Shown here: positions 10,706 to 18,543 of the stretch, piece after piece
Layout of the letters: every line of letters starts with the position of its first letter
Numbering within the stretch: the first letter of the stretch is position 1
From: Trichuris trichiura
Taxonomy: Eukaryota > Nematoda > Enoplea > Trichinellida > Trichuridae
Direction of reading: 5' to 3'
Assembly (NCBI GenBank): GCA_037903355.1
Contig: JBAJFE010000014.1
Span: 1,798,001-1,862,000 of the forward strand
DNA length: 64,000 nt
Made by a program: the position numbers and the translations under genes
The notes under the pieces: generated by a model
What the model was told of the DNA's origin: nothing
Seen by the model: the letters and a program-made list of their open reading frames with translations, nothing else
The model's database searches: none

Positions 10706-10720
10706 CTAAAGTTGTAAATA

Positions 10721-13067
10721 CAGTAGAACCTCCGTAAGTTGACCACCCAAGGGACCGGAGAAAACTGGTCAACATAGGAGGTGGTCAATATATTGGAACT
10801 GTGGGTATAACTGGCTCGGCTGAACAGATTAGCATCTGTACGCGTTTTATTCTATTGCAGAGCATCAATTGGAGGTCTGTTAAAGGGTGAGATGCATAAA
10901 AATAACACTGTAAAATCATGCATAAGCTTTTTAGGGGCTACACTGCTTGCTGAAAAAGGTATCAGTTCTAGTCTGGTGCTTCTTCTTACTGCAAACATAA
11001 GCACCAAGGGCAGTCTCCGCGATAGCTACCGCGCTCAGCATCTTTGGACATTTTTCAGCAGCAAAACACTTCAGCTGCGCTAACACGCGCCCGACGTCCT
11101 CTTCCTTCAGCTTCTGTACCACTTCCGTCTCATTTTCACTTTCCTCCTCTACGTCGTCTTCTGGGCTCAGTCCCGCTTCGGCTAGTATAGACTGAAAGAT
11201 TGCTTGTAGGTCGGGTTCGGTAGAAGTGGCCAATTCATCAACCATTGAAATGAAATCTTCGAAGTTTACTCCTTCAATCTCTACTTCGGGAGTGGGACTG
11301 TCAGGCCGGAGCTCGACATAATCCTCTTCGTCTCTGACAAATCCAGCTCTCCCGAAGCATTTCCGTATTGCCTCCGGTTGAACCTTATTCCAGGAAGAAT
11401 TGATCCAAAGTACAGCGTCCAAAGCATTAATGGACGCAGCAATCGTAGTCGCTCCCGCAAATGAGCTGGTGTGTTCTGCTATGCCAACGATCCACCGCAG
11501 AAGCTGGGTCCGGTATTTCGCCTTAAACGTCTTAATTACTCCTTGATCTAAAGGCTGGGTCTTTGAGGTAGTGTTTGGGGGCAGGAATTTTAACGTGACA
11601 TTTGTGAGGTCTTTCACGTGGGGATGGCTCGGGCAGTTGTCTACTACCAATAAGATGGAACGTTTCATTCGCTTCATCTGTCCGTCGACACTTCTTACCC
11701 ACTGTTCGAATATGGCGGCTGTCATCCAGGCGGATTTATTTGATCTCCAAGTGGCAGGGAGGTCATCAGGCTTCAAGTTCTTAAAAGCTCGGGGTTTCGT
11801 TGACTTACCAATGACCAATGGCTTCAACTTCTCCCCAGTTGCGCTAGCGCAAAGAAGCACAGTGAAGCGTTCTTTGGAGAGCTTCCCGCTTTTGCATTTA
11901 TCGCCTTTTAGTACAAGACTTCTATCAGGCATAGCTTTGAAGAACAAGCCGCATTCATCAGCATTGAATATGTCTTCTTCCTTAAAGCCACTGGCGAAAT
12001 GACGAAATTTCAAGATGAAGTCTTCCAAGACCTCGACGGGAACTTCGCTAGATTCGCCGCATAAGATTTTCTGAGAAATCTGATAACGGAGCTTGAACTT
12101 TGCCAGCCAACCGTTTGATGCTTGGAAACCTGTGAAACCGAATTCCACGGCGAATTTTCTAGCAATTTCCTGGATCATTGGGCCAGAGATGCGTGCATTA
12201 GCTGCTCTCATTTGCTTAAACCAATGTAACGCTGCTTCATTGACTTGGTCCAGGGAGGTTCTCCTTTTTCTTCGCTGCGCGTCTCCGCTTTCCTTCTCAT
12301 ATCTTTCCAAGTACTCACGTTTACGTCTCTGGATGTTGCCAACGGTAGTCTTGCTCACATGAAACCGTTCTGCTGTCTTCCTTTGACTGTTAGTTTCGAG
12401 AAAGCGGATAAGATCCACTTTTTCCTTCAGTGCCAACTCTCTCGATTCTTTCCGTTTGGCCATAATGCAAACTGCAACCAGCTTGGTAGCTACTACTGCG
12501 TCTATTACTGCGTAAGTCGGGCTATCTTTACTCGCGAAGACACGTTAAGGAAACCTGCCGCACACCTATAGCAAAGCGAATGAATAGAACTGAGCTCGAC
12601 GCGAACGAGTTCAAGTAGGCTCGATTTGTCATATTTCCCTCAATGGGCGAATGCTGCCAACGCGTAGGTGGGAGCTTATGTACTTGAGGAAACGCGCAAG
12701 CTGTGCCGGCAAGCATAAAAGAAGCATCGTCAAAGCGACAGAATCGGTTCTGTAATCAGGAATCTCCAATGTAGGATAATGAAAAACTTCGCTACGTTGA
12801 GTAACAGCACATTGAGGCAGTGATGGTTATCAGCTGCTAGCGACTGACACAGAGCAAACTGAAGTGGCCAATTTACAGAGTGCAAGTTAGCATTGCGTGC
12901 ATATACCACGTCACGGCTAAAGCGGTCAACTTCCCATTTACGGAGGTGGTCGACGTATAGAGGTTGTCCTTGCGCTTATTAACGTGCTGACCAACCAACT
13001 GGTCAAAATTCGGTCAACTTAGGAGGTGGTCGACATAGGGAGGTGGTCAACTTCAGAGGTTCTACTG
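10721..13067 (-). mobile_element. Full-length Tigger-type DNA transposon (2.35 kb) with intact transposase
   Basis: The left end CAGTAGAACCTCCGTAAGTT and the right end, whose complement begins CAGTAGAACCTCTGAAGTT, are inverted repeats. The exact target duplication TA lies at 10719-10720 and 13068-13069. Sub-terminal copies of 'GGAGGTGGTC' motifs occur at both ends (three or more near 12940-13050). It encodes one uninterrupted transposase. It sits in the middle of a perfect palindrome, exactly at a TA in the hairpin stem. Confidence 0.93.
10931..12463 (-). CDS. Tigger-type transposase, intact (510 aa)
   Basis: A single frame from ATG 12463 to the stop at 10931. N-terminal helix-turn-helix of the Psq/CENP-B type (residues about 5-55, LALKEKVDLIRFLE, KTAERFHVSKTTVGNI), a second CENP-B-type DNA-binding domain (about 70-135, ending SNGWLAKFKLRY), and a DDE catalytic core with D169 (IFNADECGLF), D275 (LLVVDNCPSH) and D306 (TQPLDQGVI). 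The 30-residue gap between the last two aspartates fits pogo/Tigger. An acidic C-terminal stretch (DDVEEESENETE) precedes a basic end. No stop or frameshift was seen, so the protein may be functional and could mobilise related MITEs. Confidence 0.93.
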   Translation of the reverse strand: MAKRKESRELALKEKVDLIRFLETNSQRKTAERFHVSKTTVGNIQRRKREYLERYEKESGDAQRRKRRTSLDQVNEAALHWFKQMRAANARISGPMIQEIARKFAVEFGFTGFQASNGWLAKFKLRYQISQKILCGESSEVPVEVLEDFILKFRHFASGFKEEDIFNADECGLFFKAMPDRSLVLKGDKCKSGKLSKERFTVLLCASATGEKLKPLVIGKSTKPRAFKNLKPDDLPATWRSNKSAWMTAAIFEQWVRSVDGQMKRMKRSILLVVDNCPSHPHVKDLTNVTLKFLPPNTTSKTQPLDQGVIKTFKAKYRTQLLRWIVGIAEHTSSFAGATTIAASINALDAVLWINSSWNKVQPEAIRKCFGRAGFVRDEEDYVELRPDSPTPEVEIEGVNFEDFISMVDELATSTEPDLQAIFQSILAEAGLSPEDDVEEESENETEVVQKLKEEDVGRVLAQLKCFAAEKCPKMLSAVAIAETALGAYVCSKKKHQTRTDTFFSKQCSP

Positions 13068-13098
13068 TATCAATAATAGTTGATATTTACAACTTTAG

Positions 13099-13141
13099 AC
13101 CGCTGATGACGGGTCTCGAATGACCCGAAAGCTCCGGAGTC
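13099..13141 (+). ncRNA. Hammerhead-ribozyme-like core, right arm of inverted pair
   Basis: CTGATGA at 13103-13109, stem II 13110-13115 paired with 13122-13127 (6 of 6 base pairs), loop TCGAAT, GAAA at 13127-13130, then the self-complementary CTCCGGAG. Downstream is the tail ending CCGTAATAAAGTTTTTTC at about 13190. This is the best-preserved core in the window, together with its mirror copy at 10663. A covariance-model search is needed to assign stem III and the cleavage triplet. Confidence 0.65.
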
Positions 13142-13294
13142 TCTTTTCTATATACATAAACGGGAACCGTTCCGTAATAAAGTTTTTTCATTATGAAAGT
13201 AACCTAATTATGTTTTAATGTCTACTGTTGTTCTATTGTTCTAATCCGCGAGTTCGGATTAGAGAGAAATTCGGATTAAGCAGGTTTTACTGTA

Positions 13295-13715
13295 TTTTCG
13301 TGCTGAATTTTTCGCATGACTTTCTGTTGTCTGTTTTGTGGGTTTTTAAAATTAAACTAACGAAATGCCTTGCCAGCAAATCGATTGGAAGACATCGAAG
13401 GAATTTTAGAAGACTACTTATTTCGGAACTTTTAAGAATCTTCTGTGACGTCGGGTAGGCAGTTGTAACCTACAAGCTTCTTTAAGTCTGTGGAGGACAG
13501 AATACTGTTTTCCTTGAACGAAGATAAATATACTTTCAAGAAATTATGGAATCTGCATTTACGTAATTTGAAAGATGAGTCTTAGCCGTTGACAAGTAAA
13601 ATAAAAAACGTTACTCAGGTGGGATTAGAACCTTGCATATTATGAAAAATTTTAAATATCGAGCGAAATGATTACGCGTAGTCGTTTAAGAGATAAGGAA
13701 GGTTGCACAGAAGTC
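13295..13715. other. Intergenic, nothing recognised
   Basis: Between the nested element and the 7SL 3' end. No open frame with coding character and no recognised repeat. Confidence 0.4.
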
Positions 13716-14016
13716 AAAAGCTACGGGTCTGGCTATGTTGACCGGGCTAGATCGCACCATTCACTCGCAAGCGCTATCCCATCACTGTAACGACGCGGGG
13801 ACTTTTGCCTGCTGCGTTTCCGCCCTGGGCCAGTTTCGCCCCTCTTTGACCAACCTGGTCGCCGTCAACTCCTTGGCGGTGACCATATTGACGCCGCTCT
13901 TGACGCGGACGCTCGGTCTACGTGAAGTGGCACGATCCAGGTCTCCCGGTCTCAAACCATCCACCGTACCAAGCCTCCGAGTAGCTGGATTACAAGCGTC
14001 AGCCACGACGCCCGGC
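13716..14016 (-). ncRNA. 7SL: 7SL RNA, RNA component of the signal recognition particle
   Basis: Read on the minus strand from 14016, the sequence follows animal 7SL through its full length. It starts GCCGGGCG, continues with the Alu domain (GTAATCCAGCTACTCGGAGG), then the S-domain start GTCAATATGGTCACC, CCAGGTTGGTC, GGCGAAACTGGCCCAG, helix 8 GGAAACGCAGCAGGCAAAAG, and the returning strand GGGATAGCGCTTGCGAGTG ... CAACATAGCCAGACCC. A TTTT run (plus-strand AAAA at 13716-13719) makes a natural Pol III terminator, giving about 300 nt, the usual length. SRP RNA scaffolds SRP proteins and pauses translation of secretory proteins at the ribosome. An open Penelope-like element begins about 90 bp upstream of its 5' end, so promoter sequence beyond that point has been displaced. 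Confidence 0.93.
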
Positions 14017-14107
14017 ATTTGTTATATGGTAGTGAGCCCTTATGAACAGATGCTTCGTTCCCTAATCGTCTATAAATGCAATTTTGTGTTTATTGAAAAC
14101 TGGATGT

Positions 14108-14226
14108 TTTGTAACGGGTAGTCAATGTTGTCTTGTAACGGGTAGTCTTGTAACGGGTAGTTTGTTTTGTAACGGGTGTTTTGTAACGGGTTTTGTAACG
14201 GGTAGTAATGTTTTGTAACGGGTGAT
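14108..14226 (+). repeat. Short tandem array at the 5' edge of the Penelope-like element
   Basis: About seven irregular copies of TTGTAACGGGTAGT-like units (12-20 bp each), the last one running into the PLE coding frame (GTAACGGGTGATAAAGCAGT). The array looks like repeated copying of the element's own 5' segment. On the minus strand it gives a periodic YPLQ peptide, which I regard as meaningless. Confidence 0.8.
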
Positions 14227-14239
14227 AAAGCAGTAGTCA

Positions 14240-16341
14240 ATCTCAGTTCTGCTAACTTGAATGAGATCGAGAAAGGGGTCCTCGCCAAGGGTTTAAACTT
14301 CGTTCCTACCCCTAAGAATATTCCCGTTATGGACATCATCTCCTCGGTGGAGAGCGGACTCTCTCACACTGAATCTGTAAAGGCGACACAGGTCAGAGCT
14401 TCAATATCAAACATCCTGTTGCAGAGCCGCCCATCATCAACACCTAACATATCCCACGAGGAGCAACGGGTTATAAAGCAACTAAAGTCGCGCGAAGACA
14501 TAACAATTACTAAGGCAGATAAAGGTAACGTTGTGGTTCTCCTTAACAGAAATGACTATATACAAAAAATAAACATCCTCTTAAACAGTACAATATACCA
14601 CCCCATTCCGGAAGACCCAACACCCCAGGCACGCGTAGAACTAAGGGCGCTATTGGAGGCTTACGCGAGCGAGAAAAACGACAGACAGCTAGCCTACATA
14701 AGTAACTACCTTTCCTTCGTAAGCAATACTAAATGCCCTGAACTATACGGACTCCCCAAGATCCACAAGGAAGGTATTCCGCTGAGACCAGTCGTTTCCA
14801 GCGTCAATAGTGTAACATCAAAGCTATGCACTTATCTTAAAGACATTCTTCAACCGTTAACGGGTAAACGCCAATCCCATGTCAAAAACTGCAAAGACTT
14901 CTGCACGGCATTAAAACGAATCACATTAACACCCAACAGCATTATGGTAAGCTATGACGTTAAAGACCTTTTCACGAGCATTCCAATAAACTACACAATT
15001 GACCTCTTAGAGAAACTTTTAAACCTTGACACCACGAGACCCCTAAACACCAAACTAAACCTCTTTCACATAACAAAACTGATTGCCTTTTGCATGAAAC
15101 AAGGAAATTACTTCAGATTTCAAGACAGGTTTTTCTCACAAACAGATGGTGCTCCTATGGGCAGCCCCCTTTCCCCCATTCTAGCGGAAATCTTCATGGA
15201 ACATTTTGAAGAAAAGGCTTTAGCTAGCATAGGTTCTGACGACGCGCCTATCTTTTTCAAACGTTACGTAGACGACATTTTTGCCATTACCACCGCTGGC
15301 AAGGAGGGGACTTTCCTAAGCCACTTAAACAGTATCTTTCCCAATAATATACAGTTAACAATGGAAACAGAAGTAAATAACAAACTCCCTTTTCTAGACG
15401 TATTAGTGATAAAACAGGGCAACCAAATAAGGACCTCCGTTTACAGAAAACCAACCCATTCCAACAGGTATCTGCATTTCTCTTCCCACCATCCTTTATC
15501 AGTCAAACGAGGTATTGTAAAAGGGATGGTTGATCGGGCCCTAGCAATCTGTGACCCCACATTTCTGCCGGCTGAATTAAAATATATCCTCCAAACTTTC
15601 ATAGACAACGGGTATCCACACTCGCTGGTCAAACACATCATCGCCGAATGCAGACGGCACTCAAACCCTTCCCCTAACGACCGAAATAATAATAACCTCA
15701 ATAACATTGATAATACTAATACCACTGCAAATAATAACAATGATATCACGAATAGTCACCCCATTTTGTTTATCCCCTATTACAACGGCATCGGGGAACG
15801 TATCTCACGACTGAGCCGCTCCATGGACTTCAAGGTTCGATTTAAGACATCTAATAGTTTGCGTTCAATGGTGAGGAGCGATAAGATCATGGTTCCCTTT
15901 GATAGGAGACCCGGTGTCGTTTATCAGATAAAGTGTGGTTGCAACGCCTCCTACATAGGAGAAACGGGCAACACTTTATTTCACAGGTACGGCCAACACA
16001 TGACCAACGTCGGCCGATACAAAGAGGCGATGCGAAGAATGACCGAACCCGACGGACAAAGGATAAATAATCCACGACGAGGCCGACCACAGAAGCTCAA
16101 ACCGGAGAAGATCATAGAAGAGACGATCAAAGCGTCGGCGGTCGTTGAGCATTCCTCTCAATGCTCACTCGACCTACAACCCCGGATTATTTGTCGCGAG
16201 AGCCACTTACATCTCCGCCGGGTTAAGGAAGCTCTTTTCATTCGCCATAATCATACCATCAACCGTGACAAAGGACAAGAGGTTAGCTCGGCTTGGGACC
16301 CACTGATTAGTAAAACCAAGTGTTGCTCTCTGCCGCGCTGA
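14240..16341 (+). CDS. PLE reverse transcriptase with C-terminal GIY-YIG endonuclease
   Basis: The frame opens just after a stop inside the tandem array and runs to TGA at 16341 (about 700 codons). No ATG lies near the 5' end; the first conserved residues are VVNLSSANLNEIEKG, followed by GLNFVPTP, typical of PLE N-termini. Counting from 14257, RT motifs appear as A, YDVKDLFTSIP (about residue 232), B, DGAPMGSPLSP (about 297), and C, YVDDIF (about 337), then FLDVLV and VYRKPTHSNRY. The C-terminal domain has the GIY-YIG half-motifs VVYQIKCGC and ASYIGETGN (about 553-567). No frameshift seen. The missing start codon suggests 5' truncation, or use of an upstream or non-ATG start. In this family the protein nicks target DNA and primes reverse transcription there. 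Confidence 0.9.
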
Positions 16342-16411
16342 CCTCGACCCCCATTCCTATTGTCACGTGAGCCTATATAACACCGTTCGGAGAATAACAC
16401 CTCCTCCACCA

Positions 16412-16470
16412 CCTCACTGACGACGGAACTAGAGCGTTCCGAAAGCTTTGAACAATAAAACAGTTGAGTG
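16412..16470 (+). ncRNA. Hammerhead-ribozyme-like core in the PLE 3' region
   Basis: CTGACGA at 16417-16423, a six-base-pair stem II CGGAAC (16424-16429)/GTTCCG (16436-16441) with a TAGAGC loop, and GAAA at 16441-16444. Flanking CTCA (16413-16416) and TGAG (about 16465-16468) can form stem I. GCTTTGAACAATAAAAC follows. PLEs are known to carry hammerheads in their terminal repeats, so position and sequence agree. Stem III is not obvious by eye. Confidence 0.7.
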
Positions 16471-16480
16471 CGTTGATATC

Positions 16481-17055
16481 TGTACTTTTCTTAATAACGG
16501 CTCATCCATCCGTTGGTAGAGCAGTTGTTTAGTTTAATTACAGATAACAGCACAACGAAAAAACGGGAAAAGCCGTAGAAGACCTTACTACCAATTTTGT
16601 GTTTAATAGAATTAGTATTTGAGAAAAATCTGTTGCATTTCGGCGAGTGAGAACATACGCGGTTTAAATCATGCGTCAGCGTGGAACAAATGTAATACGG
16701 TAGTCTGCGCGGTAGACATTTCGCGGCACGCAACTGTTAATTGTAGTGCTTACTGTCTTTTTTCCCAAATCCTGTGCTCTTCTAGTAAGAGACGAAAGGA
16801 AAGGAGGTTGTAGAAACTTACTTATTCCGATTTTCCAATTAGCTTCTCACAAGAAACTGGGAGAGCGACGCTTATCGTATCGCATTAGCTTGCAAGCGCT
16901 AGATGAACGGCTGTACACGCTCTTCCGAAGAAATTTCGAATTTTGCTAAGGTGCATTCTTTGGCGCCGTATAAACAAGGTAGCTTGAATTAAAGATTTTG
17001 CAATTTTTCCGCCTTCCTAGAGTTGTTCCGGGACTGAATTTCTCAAGAGGTAGAG
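16481..17055. other. Intergenic, nothing recognised
   Basis: Between the PLE end and the hAT element; no coding or RNA signal recognised. Confidence 0.4.
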
Positions 17056-17759
17056 CAGGGGTGGGGAATCTTTTTGGTGCCGCGGGCCGTTTAGACGTTT
17101 ATAAGACCGTTCGCGGGCCGTATAGCGTATTTAAACGAAAAACAGCCTGCTTTATTTGCACGTATGTTTATTAAGTCACCCCTAATGGGATGCTTGGAAC
17201 TGCTTTTCCCTGGCGAGGAAACTCCGAGATAAAAGGCAGAATTTTGAGACAATTCTGCAACCCAGTTGTAAAGAACATAATTGCAACTGCAGAGAACGAA
17301 ATAACTTTTTTGTACTTCGAAGACGTATATGACAGGCGACCGGCGCAAACCGTTGAGAACGATAGCAAGAGAAGGCGAGAACTACGCCAGTGACTACTGA
17401 GAGCAAAAAAAGCAGAAGTGCTCTAGCATGCTTGACAGTCGTTATCTCGAACAAAGCAATGGTCCACGCTACTTACGCGCGCACACACACTATAGTGGCG
17501 CCTACTACTTGTCAGCGAGGACTAACAATGTCGGTTTATCGACAGAGAGCTGTCAGCAACGCAGTCTTCCGAGCCAGCCTGACACTCCCTGCTTGTTACG
17601 CAAGGTTTATGTTCTTACTAGGATTCACATAAAATACGTTTATCGCTTTATGAAAAATAACTTTCTACAATCACATTTCACTGAATGTCGCATCCATGTG
17701 CGGTTGCCCCAGCGCGTGGGCGGAAAATGGCCTCGCGGGCCGGACATTCCCCACCCCTG
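17056..17759. mobile_element. Non-autonomous hAT-type element (704 bp)
   Basis: Ends CAGGGGTGGGGAATCTTTTT (17056) and ...CATTCCCCACCCCTG (17759) form the typical hAT terminal repeat, and GCGGGCCG repeats lie just inside both ends. The 8-bp flanks AGGTAGAG (17048-17055) and CGGTAGAG (17760-17767) agree at 7 of 8 positions, as expected for a slightly aged hAT target duplication. No transposase is encoded; several short frames inside are not recognisable. Confidence 0.88.
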
Positions 17760-17818
17760 CGGTAGAGACTAAGTGTATCTCAACATCAACAAGCTCCTAC
17801 AGCCACCTGGCTTTTAAA

Positions 17819-17966
17819 CTTACCGTATGTTACGGTTTATAAGGACTCCCCCTACCTAAGTAAAGGGTGAAAATTATTGGCCCAGCAATCAGCATCGCCA
17901 TGGGCGAATCATTACCATCTTTTACTAAGATAAGAGGAGTTTTTATGAACCGTAATATACGGTAAT
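17819..17966. repeat. Foldback MITE-like element with 45-bp arms
   Basis: 17819-17863 and 17922-17966 are imperfect inverted repeats (TTACCGTATGTTACGGTT against the complement of AACCGTAATATACGGTAA, continuing inward), spacer about 58 bp. Small size and lack of coding capacity suggest a MITE. Confidence 0.75.
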
Positions 17967-18543
17967 CTGCTTGTAAACCATGCAACCGCGTGATAGCCAC
18001 GTTACGTTTGGCACTTTGCCTAAAGAAGTCAAATGAATAACGCAAATGAACCAGACGGTTCAGGATAAGACTTAACAGCTGTTTTGCACAAGCGCAGCTA
18101 TTTACTCCAATAACAAAGTTGTTATATATTCGACTGGAGCCGTGTTATTTTCAAGCACGCATCTTCCTTTTGTTTTGCTCTAAATGATTCTTTGCTGGCT
18201 ATATATTAGCATTCAAAAACCTACTTGTATTAAACTTAAAATTTTTTTGTTGCACAGTGAAAGGAGCGCCTTATCACTCCTTCATTCAATATTTCCGGTA
18301 ATAGCGAAGAAGCGACGGCCACAAACTGAAAAAATGCCAGCACTGCATGCATGCACTTAGCAAATCAAACAATTCAATGCGGATATCAATCCTCAAACCT
18401 TCGCGTCTTGAGGGCTTTGCAACATTTGACGTTCGGTTTTAAATAAACCTTAATTTGTACCTGCGCATCCAATATAAACGGTAACAATATCCTGCAGTTT
18501 TGTTTTCGCGTTTCTACACCGAGTGGTAAATTATCGGCAAAAT
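17967..18543. other. PGK upstream region
   Basis: 577 bp between the foldback element and the PGK start codon. It should contain the PGK promoter, but no TATA box at a convincing distance or other element was recognised. Confidence 0.4.

Larger units (their letters stand above)
10606..13198. repeat. Perfect 119-bp inverted repeat of a PLE-type tail, split by a Tigger insertion
   Basis: Left arm 10606-10720 plus 13070-13073; right arm 13080-13198; loop TAATAG. With the Tigger and one TA removed the arms match at all 119 positions. Each arm holds a hammerhead-like core and the motif CCGTAATAAAGTTTTTTC at its outer end. Imperfect 12-bp copies of GTA(A/G)CCTAATT flank the insertion in the host MITE (about 10560 and 13199) and could be its target duplication. 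Confidence 0.85.
9971..13292. mobile_element. Nested element: TA-flanked MITE split by a PLE inverted pair and a Tigger
   Basis: The outer element has ends CAGTAAAACCTCCCTAATCTG at 9971 and the reverse complement of CAGTAAAACCTGCTTAATCCG at 13292, with TA on both sides (9969-9970, 13293-13294). A second copy of the same family lies at 24216-24766 in the opposite orientation and shows what the uninterrupted element looks like (551 bp). Here it is interrupted at about 10571/13199 by the inverted PLE-tail pair, which is in turn interrupted by the Tigger at 10721-13067. The pogo-like ends and TA target suggest mobilisation by a Tigger-type transposase. Confidence 0.8.
14108..16480 (+). mobile_element. 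Penelope-like retroelement (PLE) with GIY-YIG endonuclease and 3' hammerhead-like core
   Basis: Starts in a short tandem array, encodes one long RT-GIY-YIG polyprotein and ends in a short 3' region with a hammerhead-like core and AATAAA. Boundaries are approximate; no target duplication was identified. The 5' side directly abuts the upstream region of the 7SL RNA gene, which is in the opposite orientation. Confidence 0.85.

Noticed and set aside
13782..14018. 78-codon minus-strand open frame over the 7SL gene
   Set aside because: It is a by-product of the GC-rich, structured 7SL RNA; the nucleotide match to SRP RNA explains the sequence fully.
13735..14121. 128-codon plus-strand open frame opposite 7SL
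   Set aside because: Antisense shadow of the 7SL gene extended into the PLE 5' array; no coding signature.
14108..14226. Possible CRISPR-like or telomeric array
   Set aside because: Units are short, irregular and without unique spacers, and do not match the nematode TTAGGC telomere repeat; it is part of the PLE end.
14070..14339. Peptide with repeated YPLQ on the minus strand
   Set aside because: Arises only from the TTGTAACGGGTAGT tandem array; not a protein repeat with support.
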